Made by a program: the position numbers and the translations under genes. Under the pieces are notes generated by a model that worked only from the letters and a program-made list of their open reading frames with translations, was not told where the DNA came from and ran no database searches. This document shows positions 42,782 through 49,848 of a stretch of 64,000 nucleotides of DNA, one piece after another. Position 1 is the first letter of the stretch. Every line of letters starts with the position of its first letter. This stretch comes from Sphingomonas spermidinifaciens (GTDB lineage Bacteria; Pseudomonadota; Alphaproteobacteria; Sphingomonadales; Sphingomonadaceae): NCBI RefSeq assembly GCF_002351485.1, contig NZ_NWMW01000001.1, positions 1,178,001-1,242,000 on the forward strand. The letters run 5' to 3'.

Positions 42782-43057
42782 GTGACCAGCCTGCCGCGCC
42801 ACCAGCGCGTGATCATCTCATTGTCGCTCCACATTCTCCGCGCCGCCATGGTCCGCTCGGGCGAGATGCGGGTCGACGCGGTCGAGGTCCGGCTCGCGCT
42901 GCGCTGCCTCCTGCCGCACTGCCCCGAGCGCTGGCCCCTCGAGCTGTTCTGGGACTCGGCCGGCCAGGACAACGAGATCGGCCGCGCGCAGGGCACCACC
43001 GCCGCATTCAACGGCATCGTCCGGCAGCTGCGGCTGGCAGGTCGGCATGAGGACTGA
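42782..43057 (+). CDS. Hypothetical protein, 91 residues
   Basis: Starts at a GTG, three bases after dnaE2, and overlaps the next gene by 11 bases. The sequence is helical with a segment RVIISLSLHILRAAMVRSGE and later LFWDSAGQDNEIGRAQGTT. I recognise no family. The close packing after dnaE2 suggests translation from the same mRNA. It might be a small mutasome accessory, but nothing in the sequence demonstrates this. Confidence 0.55.
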   Translation: MTSLPRHQRVIISLSLHILRAAMVRSGEMRVDAVEVRLALRCLLPHCPERWPLELFWDSAGQDNEIGRAQGTTAAFNGIVRQLRLAGRHED

Positions 43058-43415
43058 GCAGGGTCAGGCAACCTCGTCGCCTGGTCGGGGCGACGATGCC
43101 GTCGACCATGGCGGGCGCAAGCTGCGGACGCTCGAACAGTGCGCGCTCCATCGCCGGACCTTTCGGCTGACCTGCCCCGCCTGCGGCCATGTCCGGCTGC
43201 TCGACGCGATCCCGCTCTGGTGGCTGTTCACGAAGCGCGGCTGGGACGATGGCCTGCCGCACGCGATCCGGCGACTATGCTGCCAGCCCTGCCGAGACGG
43301 GGGTCGCGTTGTTCGGCCCCGCTTCGTCGTTACCCGCGAGCAGCCGGAAGGGCCGCAACCGCCCTACCCCAACCACCACGAGTGGAAGAGGGTTGTGTCG
43401 CGCTATCGCTCGTGA
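43047..43415 (+). CDS. Hypothetical zinc-binding protein, 122 residues
   Basis: Contains two CxxC pairs, TCPACGHVRLLD and CCQPCRDGGR, with an intervening aromatic segment IPLWWLFTKRGWDD, so it probably binds one zinc ion. Downstream it is rich in Pro and Arg. No family recognised. It overlaps the previous small gene and lies 13 bases before the SRAP gene, forming a four-gene run after dnaE2. Confidence 0.6.
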   Translation: MRTEQGQATSSPGRGDDAVDHGGRKLRTLEQCALHRRTFRLTCPACGHVRLLDAIPLWWLFTKRGWDDGLPHAIRRLCCQPCRDGGRVVRPRFVVTREQPEGPQPPYPNHHEWKRVVSRYRS

Positions 43416-43428
43416 TCGGATCGCCGCC

Positions 43429-44055
43429 ATGTGCAACCTGTACAATCTCAAGGTCGAGCGCTGGGAGTATCTCGACTATTTCCAGGCCGGCGAGGACGCC
43501 TGCAACGAGCTCGAGGTCACCAAGGATTACGCCGCCCCCGGCAAGCCCGGCTATGTGGTGCGCATGGACGCCGGGCAGCGCGTGCTCAGCACCATGAAGT
43601 GGGGGTTCCCGACCAGGAAGCCGCGCAAGCGGCCGGCGCGCAAAGGCGAGATGCCCTTCCTGCATGACTGGTGGACCAACTGCCGCAATCTTTCGAGCAA
43701 CATGTGGCGGCCCTGGCTGCTCAAGCCCGAGCACCGCTGCCTCGTGCCGTTCTCACGCTTCGCCGAGCCAAAGGCAGTGGCCGATCGCAGCGGGCCCGGC
43801 GACACGAACTGGTGGTTCACCGTCGCCGACCAACCCGAGCCCTGCTTTGCGGGCGTGTGGAAGGTCGATCAGGATCATGACCGGGTCTATGCATTTTGCA
43901 CGACCGAGCCGAACGCGCTCGTCGCACCCAAGCACCCGAAGGCGATGCCGGTGATCCTCATGGCGGAGGATCATGAACGCTGGCTCTCGGCGCCCGCCGA
44001 AGAGGCCCTTCCGCTCGTGTCTGCCTATCCGTCGCAGCTGATGAGCGTGGCCTGA
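43429..44055 (+). CDS. SRAP-domain protein (HMCES/YedK-like)
   Basis: A 208-residue SRAP protein whose Met is followed by the catalytic Cys2 (MCNLYN). The motifs LSTMKWGFPT, NCRNLSSNMWRPW, EHRCLVPFSRFAEPK and a late PKAMPVILMAEDHERWL with the usual active-site His region are present. SRAP proteins form thiazolidine crosslinks to abasic sites in single-stranded DNA and shield them from error-prone processing. The gene context (dnaE2, exonuclease) fits an SOS-linked repair cluster. The start at 43429 is fixed by the need for Cys2. Upstream in-frame reading lies in another gene. Confidence 0.9.
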   Translation: MCNLYNLKVERWEYLDYFQAGEDACNELEVTKDYAAPGKPGYVVRMDAGQRVLSTMKWGFPTRKPRKRPARKGEMPFLHDWWTNCRNLSSNMWRPWLLKPEHRCLVPFSRFAEPKAVADRSGPGDTNWWFTVADQPEPCFAGVWKVDQDHDRVYAFCTTEPNALVAPKHPKAMPVILMAEDHERWLSAPAEEALPLVSAYPSQLMSVA

Positions 44056-44149
44056 CGCGGACTCCCGACGCATTACGCGCCAGCGTTGGCCGCCCCGCCG
44101 CTGTCCGACTGGCGTAGCGAAGCGCGCCGGACATGGTATGTTCCGGACG

Positions 44150-45028
44150 ATGAACCTCATGACGGCCATCCCAACCGAAACCGAAGGCGCTGTGGCCGCC
44201 GAACCGAGCGTCGACTTCGTCGTCGTCGATGTCGAGACCGCCTGTTCGCGCGTCAGCAGCATCTGCCAGATCGGCATCGTCGGCTTTCGGGACGGACGGG
44301 AGGTGTTCGCCTATGAGACCCTCGTCGATCCCTGCGACGAGTTCTCGCCCTTCAACACGCGCATCCACGGGATCAGCTGCGATCACGTCGTGGGCAAGCC
44401 GACATTCGGCCACGTCCACGAGATCGTCGACGGTCATCTGACCGGCCGGGTGACGGTCGCGCACTCTACCTTCGATAAGGGCGCGCTTGCGGCCGCCTGC
44501 CGCTTTCATGACCGGCGCACGATCGAAACGACGTGGCTGGATAGCGTGCGGGTGGCGAAGCGCGCCTGGCCCGACTTGCCAAGCCATCGGCTTAACGTGC
44601 TGACCCGCTTCCTGGGCGTACGGCACAAGCACCATGACGCGCTCAGCGACGCCCGGGCAGCGGGAATGGTGATCGTCAGGGCGATCGACCATACCGGGAT
44701 CGACCTCGCGGGTTGGCTGAGGCCGGCAGATTCAAAGGGGGGTCCGGCGCCGAAGCCGGCGGCAGATGGCCCCCTCAAGGGTGAACGGGCATTTGTTCTC
44801 GGACAAGCTCGTGACGGTCCGCTGGCGGTTCGCTTGGCAGAGCTGGGTGCGCGCGTCGTCGCCTCGGTCGGCACGACGACGACGATTCTCGTCGTCAGCG
44901 ATGATCAACCGTACGGCAGGTTCGTCCAGGCGAGCGCACCATATCGAAAGGCAGAAGATCTCCGAGGCGCCGGCTCTGCTCTGCGCATACTCGGCGAGAG
45001 TGAAATCCGAGACATGCAGGGGACTTGA
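44150..45028 (+). CDS. DnaQ-type 3'-5' exonuclease fused to BRCT domain
   Basis: A 292-residue protein. Residues 20-190 are a DEDDh exonuclease: VVDVETACSRVSSICQIGIV with the D-E pair, THGIS-like RIHGISCDH, HSTFDKGAL with the next Asp, and HHDALSDARAAG with the His and final Asp. The C-terminal 85 residues (LKGERAFVLGQARDGPLAV, then LAELGARVVASVGTTTTILVVSD) form a BRCT domain. Such fusions act in proofreading or end processing and occur near dnaE2/SRAP genes. The start is taken as 44150, although ATG at 44159 is also possible. Just after this gene the GC content drops and a foreign insertion begins. Confidence 0.85.
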   Translation: MNLMTAIPTETEGAVAAEPSVDFVVVDVETACSRVSSICQIGIVGFRDGREVFAYETLVDPCDEFSPFNTRIHGISCDHVVGKPTFGHVHEIVDGHLTGRVTVAHSTFDKGALAAACRFHDRRTIETTWLDSVRVAKRAWPDLPSHRLNVLTRFLGVRHKHHDALSDARAAGMVIVRAIDHTGIDLAGWLRPADSKGGPAPKPAADGPLKGERAFVLGQARDGPLAVRLAELGARVVASVGTTTTILVVSDDQPYGRFVQASAPYRKAEDLRGAGSALRILGESEIRDMQGT

Positions 45029-45480
45029 TCGGAAGCCGTCTGCCAGGCGATCGGCGGCTTCTCAAAACTCAAGATTGAGGATCGTGAAGGCGGGGTGCAT
45101 TCGAGAAAGGAATTTGAGACGCTCTTTCCCTCTGCTGCGGCGTATCACTGGACCGACTATCAAAATCGATCGTTTGTGAGACAACTCTGATCTGGTGTTT
45201 CACCGGTCGTCGCCGGTCATCCGAGCATACCCCTGTCAGACACTCACGAGCACCCGCGTGGTCCCGGAAGCCGTCGGTTCAGGTGCGACTGAAGGGCCGG
45301 TAGTGGGCCAATTGCTGACTAGCGGCTTTGCCGGCAAATGGGACGAGAAGCGGACGTTCGTTTAAGCCCCCAGTTGAGGCTGCGAAGGACTCACAATCCG
45401 CCACAAGGATCGCTGTCGCTGCTTCCCAAGTCCCGCTGTTCGTTTATCTCAATTTGCGACTGAGCCATCGTGCGACAGCG
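45029..45480. other. Lower-GC non-coding junction with a possible gene remnant
   Basis: No intact gene is seen in this 450-base gap. From 45029 to 45187 a frame remains open and contains IEDREGGVHSRKEF and AYHWTDYQNRSFVRQL before a stop at 45188, but no start codon or upstream site is convincing and I recognise no family; it may be a gene tail left by an insertion. The region is clearly less GC-rich than its flanks and marks the left edge of the STAND/DUF3644 insertion. Confidence 0.35.
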
Positions 45481-47988
45481 TCAGCCCGCCTTACGCCTCA
45501 GGATGTGTCTCGCGGCGTTCAGCCTTGGGGGCTCGTCCGCCCGCTCTATACCGACCCTCGCGGAGATATGTCCAACGTCCCCACCGCTGGCAAGATTGGC
45601 GCACGTATGAAGAAGCGTGGCGCAATCATTCTCGTCGGTCAGTTCGTCCAGAAGCGGCATGAGGATTAGCAGGAGTCGTCTGCGATCCGCAGGGTCACCG
45701 CGCCGCGATGCCGAGGTGATGTGTCGAGCGAGCCTTAGACCCTCCCCCGATCCGTCAATAAGCGGGATGGCGTAATCTACCAGCGTCGCGAAAAGCCGAG
45801 GTGATCGGAGACGGTCGATGATAAGTTGGGCTACAGCCCGCGCGATCCCGACATTGGGTGGCATCCGTTCTAGGATCGAGACGGCGAAGTCGACGCTCGA
45901 GGCGGGCGTGTCGCCAGCGTTCATGAGTTCGATGACGGTTGTCACAGTGGCGACATCCATCTCCACGCTGAACCGTTGCCTCGCGACATCTAGTGCACGG
46001 GCCCGTCGGGACGCGTCCATCTCCTTGGCCATGTGAAGGAGATTGCGCCAGCCCCAGCCAGTTGCGTTGCCGCTGTAGAAGCCGAGTAGACGGTCGAACA
46101 CGCCGGCCGGATCCCTTGCCCCGTGATCGCTGCGATATGCTGCGGCGTCCGGCCCGGTCTCCACTCGGGAGAAGTCCGCCAGAGCCTCGACCTCGGTCGC
46201 TGACGCCTGCAGGCCTGCCGCCGCCAGAAGGCGAGCGCATCGGCGGACATCCAGGTACTGGCCGACACCCGCGAATAGCCGCGCCAGCCGCTCGAGGGGC
46301 GGCGCTAACCCTAGGGAGAAGTCGGCCGAGGCGACGACGTCCTCCAGGACCCCGATCCCGAAGCGGCGCTCCTCAGCAACGGCCGGATCGACTGCGCTCG
46401 CCATCGCGAGCAGTCTGGTCAGTCGGTTCTGCGGCGCGGCCGCGGCGACGGCGCCGGCCAGAATCCGGTGGCCTGATCTTACTCGCCCGACGCCAATTGT
46501 GAACACCAGGCCCTTCATCGCCGGATCGGCGACGAGGTCGACCGCTACGCCGTGCAGCCTCTGCATGACGTCAAACGGAACCGATCGGTCGTCGGCACCG
46601 CAGGCGCAGAGATCGACGTAAGCGGCGGCAAGCGTCGGTGCTCGGGCCTTTACGCTGTCGAGAAGCCGTCCACCGAAAGACACGAAGTCCGTGCCTTCGA
46701 GCAGGACCATGTTCAGTACGATGAACTGACCCGCCTTCAGAAGAGCGGCCAGCCTTGTGTTCGGGATCGCCACCAGATCACGGCCCAGACGGGTCGCTGC
46801 GATGGCCGCCTCGCCCTCCGAGATGCTAGCCAATGGGAAAGGCTGCAGCCCGGCCCCTAGGCCCACGCCACCGGCGCCAACCGTCCACGTCGTCATCACG
46901 AGACCGAGGTCGGAACTCGCGTCGAGCTCGGCGATCCGCTGCGCCAGAAGCGGATGCTCGTGTACGTCGTCGACCAGCAGGACCACGCGCGGCCCACCCT
47001 CCGCTCGCAGCCGCGCTGCCAGCCTGACCGTGGCTGTCCACTCTGCGTCACTCATTTCCGGACCACGAAACTCGATGGCGACGATCCTCCCCTCGACTTG
47101 CAGGTCCCACATGACGCGCCGCGCAAGCGTGCTCTTTCCGGCGCCGCTTGGACCATGCACGAGTATCTTGGGACACACAGACGAGGTCACGGCGTCGCGC
47201 AGCGCACCGGCCGCATCGCGCGGCACGTCCAACTCGCTCGCGATCCCCTCCCAGACGTCACTCTGGCTGGTGTAGAAGAGGGCGACCGAGCCGGTCTGTG
47301 ATCGTGTCCGCGAACCGAACGCCACCATCGATCCGACGATGGAGCAGGGATGCGCGGGCGGCAAATAGTCGGCGATCCATCGTAGGACTTCCGCGCTCCC
47401 GATTGTTTCGCGCCACGTTATGGCGTCTAGCAACGCGCGCAGAGCGGCATCGATCTCGTCGGCCGGAACCCCGAAGCGGGCGAGCCGCGCCTCGGCCATC
47501 AGACGGAATACTTCCTTAGGAATGCCTGCAGGAAGGAGCTCAGCGTTCATGCGCGACAGCACGCCTTCCAAGTCGAGTTTTACAGCAGACGCCGAGCCCT
47601 TGGCAGCCAGCTCCCTCACTAGCCGCGATACGTGCTTGTCGATCCGCTTTCGCCGGAACAGGTCGAGCACGTCGTTGCTCCCCACGGAGGCGGCGGCAAC
47701 CAGCCGGAAGGAGAGACGCGCGCTTGGCTCGGCGCCGATGGCGGCTCGCGCGGCTTGGAGGTCGGCGACGAAACGAGAGAGGATCCCACGAGCAACCGTC
47801 CAATCTAGTTCCGTAAGCTCGTAGCCCTTTACCTGGGCGTAGATTTCGGTCCCGTCGAACAGGCGCAGATCGACGTCTTGAGCCCCCTCGTAACGGAGCG
47901 CGACGACGCCACCCGCACCGGTTAGCAAGCCCGTGAGCAACCAGGCCGCATAGCTGCGCTGGAAAAGGAAGCCCTTTTCGGCGTTCAT
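45481..47988 (-). CDS. Cap4/DUF4297-like nuclease fused to STAND-like NTPase (candidate defence protein)
   Basis: From the start at 47988 (MNAEKGFLFQRSY) the protein has 835 residues; an alternative start at 48063 adds 25. The N-terminal domain has a PD-(D/E)XK layout: GFLFQRSYAAWLL, then RYEGAQDVDLRLF (E34, D38, D40) and IYAQVKGYE (Q52, K54), as in Cap4/DUF4297 nucleases. A P-loop NTPase follows, with Walker A GPSGAGKST near residue 280 and Walker B VVLLVDDVHEH near 335. The remaining 400 residues look like helical repeats. Nuclease-STAND-repeat architecture is that of Avs-type anti-phage sensors, where a phage protein triggers oligomerisation and DNA cleavage. Family membership of Avs is not proved. 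It diverges from a DUF3644 gene and lies in a lower-GC insertion. Confidence 0.7.
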   Translation of the reverse strand: MNAEKGFLFQRSYAAWLLTGLLTGAGGVVALRYEGAQDVDLRLFDGTEIYAQVKGYELTELDWTVARGILSRFVADLQAARAAIGAEPSARLSFRLVAAASVGSNDVLDLFRRKRIDKHVSRLVRELAAKGSASAVKLDLEGVLSRMNAELLPAGIPKEVFRLMAEARLARFGVPADEIDAALRALLDAITWRETIGSAEVLRWIADYLPPAHPCSIVGSMVAFGSRTRSQTGSVALFYTSQSDVWEGIASELDVPRDAAGALRDAVTSSVCPKILVHGPSGAGKSTLARRVMWDLQVEGRIVAIEFRGPEMSDAEWTATVRLAARLRAEGGPRVVLLVDDVHEHPLLAQRIAELDASSDLGLVMTTWTVGAGGVGLGAGLQPFPLASISEGEAAIAATRLGRDLVAIPNTRLAALLKAGQFIVLNMVLLEGTDFVSFGGRLLDSVKARAPTLAAAYVDLCACGADDRSVPFDVMQRLHGVAVDLVADPAMKGLVFTIGVGRVRSGHRILAGAVAAAAPQNRLTRLLAMASAVDPAVAEERRFGIGVLEDVVASADFSLGLAPPLERLARLFAGVGQYLDVRRCARLLAAAGLQASATEVEALADFSRVETGPDAAAYRSDHGARDPAGVFDRLLGFYSGNATGWGWRNLLHMAKEMDASRRARALDVARQRFSVEMDVATVTTVIELMNAGDTPASSVDFAVSILERMPPNVGIARAVAQLIIDRLRSPRLFATLVDYAIPLIDGSGEGLRLARHITSASRRGDPADRRRLLLILMPLLDELTDENDCATLLHTCANLASGGDVGHISARVGIERADEPPRLNAARHILRRKAG

Positions 47989-48070
47989 ACCCCCGGCCCG
48001 GCCCGGGGTCTCCAACGCGCGGCCCGAGACCGCCCAATCTACCGACAATGCCGATCCATCCATGTGAGGT

Positions 48071-48079
48071 GGGGGGGGG
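48071..48079. repeat. Nine-G homopolymer tract
   Basis: A run of nine G (nine C on the gene's strand) lies in the divergent intergenic region, 8 bases upstream of the longer start of the nuclease-STAND gene and about 83 bases upstream of the preferred one. Such tracts can change length by slipped replication and alter promoter spacing or leader structure. Confidence 0.6.
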
Positions 48080-48210
48080 AAGCTACATCCTCTCTCACGC
48101 CTTGGCGACCTCCACGCTTATCGCGGGGCGCCATGCGGGGCGCGTTGGCCTGCGTCCCTTCACTCAGATCCGGGAGTCCCCTTCTTCCGCTTTGGCGCTA
48201 GCATCGGCCC

Positions 48211-49404
48211 ATGGCGACTGCGTCCTCAAGCCCGACTCTCACCTCCGCCGAAAAGGCGGTTATCAAGGCGCTTCTCAATGATGGCTGGCGCGGACAGGAC
48301 GTGCAGGCCCTCATCAACAACGGTCGAGGCGCCTCCATCAACTCCGGTCGTATCTCCGCGATCAAGGCGGACAACAGCATCGTGCCCGCAGACAGGCGAC
48401 AGGTCGACGCCTTCAGGCGCAGGAAGCTGCTGTTCGACCATGTCACGGGATTGTGCCCGATCGAGGACGAGCGACTGGTGCGCGCTCGCGAGGCGATGCT
48501 GCTTGCGGTGGAGCTGTTCAACACGCCACGGATCGTCTTCAAGGCAGGCGTCTTCTCGATGCTGGCGAACGTCGCGTGGACCTACCTGCTTCACGAATAC
48601 TATGAGCAGCAAGGGGTGAAGATCGTAAGTCCCGAGGGTTTCAGTCTGCTGCTCTCGCAGATGGTTGCCCGGCACGACTGTCCGTTGTCAAAGGCCTGCA
48701 AGCAGAACCTGATGGCCTTGAAGGAGATCAGGGACGTCGTCGAACATCGGACTATCGGCATGTTCGACCACAAATGGCTCCCGCTGTTCCAGTCCACCTG
48801 CCTCAATTTCGAGAAGGCGCTTACCGAGATGTTCGGGCAGCGGCTGAGCCTCGGTCACGATCTGGGGTTCGCCCTGCAGTTCGCGAAACTGAAGACGGGC
48901 GAGATTGCCGCGCTGCAGGGGCACGACCTTCCCGAGCACATCGCGGCCCTCGACGCGAGCCTCGCCGCGAAGTTGGATGAGGGGGACGCTGACAATCTCG
49001 AATACCAATTCAAGGTTGTCTACACGCTGACAAGCGCGTCCAAGGCGAAGGCTCACTTTCAGTTCGTCCAGCCCGATTCGGCCGAGGGGAAGGAAATCCA
49101 GAACGTTTTGATCAAGTTCAAGCCGAAGGATGACATCTGGCCGTTCAAGCCTGGGGAGGTGATCGCCCGCGTCGCGCAGGCCAGTGGAAGGCCTTTCACC
49201 AGTGACAAGCATCAGCGTGCATGGAAGCTCTACGAAGCCCGGCCTCGTAAGGGCGCAGTGGATCCCGCCGCCACGAAGGCGGACTTTTGCACGTACCACC
49301 CACCCTACGACTCCTACACCTACTCCCAGGCTTGGGTGGACTTCCTCGTCGAGCAAATTGCCACCGACGAACGCTGGGAAGCATTGTCGAAGTTCAAGGG
49401 GTGA
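48211..49404 (+). CDS. DUF3644-domain protein
   Basis: A 397-residue protein divergent from the nuclease-STAND gene. Residues 12-60 (SAEKAVIKALLNDGWRGQDV, then INSGRISAIKADNSI) resemble a helix-turn-helix. The segment REAMLLAVELFNTPRIVFKAG, with VAWTYLLHEYYEQQG after it, matches DUF3644, a family of unknown function often placed near defence genes. The C-terminal half is rich in Lys and aromatic residues and has no domain I can name. It may regulate the divergent gene or act with it; a separate system is also possible. The GC content is lower than that of the tra genes. Confidence 0.7.
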   Translation: MATASSSPTLTSAEKAVIKALLNDGWRGQDVQALINNGRGASINSGRISAIKADNSIVPADRRQVDAFRRRKLLFDHVTGLCPIEDERLVRAREAMLLAVELFNTPRIVFKAGVFSMLANVAWTYLLHEYYEQQGVKIVSPEGFSLLLSQMVARHDCPLSKACKQNLMALKEIRDVVEHRTIGMFDHKWLPLFQSTCLNFEKALTEMFGQRLSLGHDLGFALQFAKLKTGEIAALQGHDLPEHIAALDASLAAKLDEGDADNLEYQFKVVYTLTSASKAKAHFQFVQPDSAEGKEIQNVLIKFKPKDDIWPFKPGEVIARVAQASGRPFTSDKHQRAWKLYEARPRKGAVDPAATKADFCTYHPPYDSYTYSQAWVDFLVEQIATDERWEALSKFKG

Positions 49405-49600
49405 GCGGTTTCGGACACCGCGGTACCGCCGTGCTGCGGTAACGAAATCTGAATGAGCGGGCGAAATGCTTACCACCGCCTCAAGCCGACCGTCCCGCTT
49501 GCCACCAGTATCGAGCGGGGAGTTGGCGGCTCTGGAAGGCTCTACCTGTCGGCGGCGATGGAGGCGTGGTATGGAAGACATCAGATTAAACAGGTGCTGC

Positions 49601-49846
49601 ATGTCGGACCCGTCCCCTTTCCTTCCACCCGAGCAAAATCCCGCCCGACTCAGCGATGGGTCATGGTGGAGGCGGCCTGGCACGGTGGACGGTACCCTCG
49701 CCTCAAGCCTGAATCCCGGCATGTTCACGCGCAGCGAGCCTGCTCGCCCTCCCGCCCCTTCGCATCCTCGCGCCTTGAGCGCGTGGTGGCTCGTTGCCTT
49801 CCTAGCTATAGTCGCAAGCGCGTTTGGATACTTGCTTCTGCAGTAG
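49601..49846 (+). CDS. Small tail-anchored membrane protein, 81 residues
   Basis: Starts MSDPSPFLPPEQNPARLSDG and has one hydrophobic segment near the C-terminus (ALSAWWLVAFLAIVASAFGY), so it is probably anchored by its tail with the N-terminus in the cytoplasm. The N-terminal 55 residues are Pro/Arg/Ser-rich. It is convergent with traG, the stop codons being only two bases apart. I recognise no family. Position beside traG, whose product recognises partner cells, makes an exclusion-type protein a possibility but no more. Confidence 0.5.
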   Translation: MSDPSPFLPPEQNPARLSDGSWWRRPGTVDGTLASSLNPGMFTRSEPARPPAPSHPRALSAWWLVAFLAIVASAFGYLLLQ

Positions 49847-49848
49847 AT

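Noticed and set aside
44120..44160. Possible SOS box before the exonuclease gene
   Set aside because: GTTC and GAAC are present near 44142 and 44151, but in inverted orientation and with wrong spacing for the direct-repeat box.
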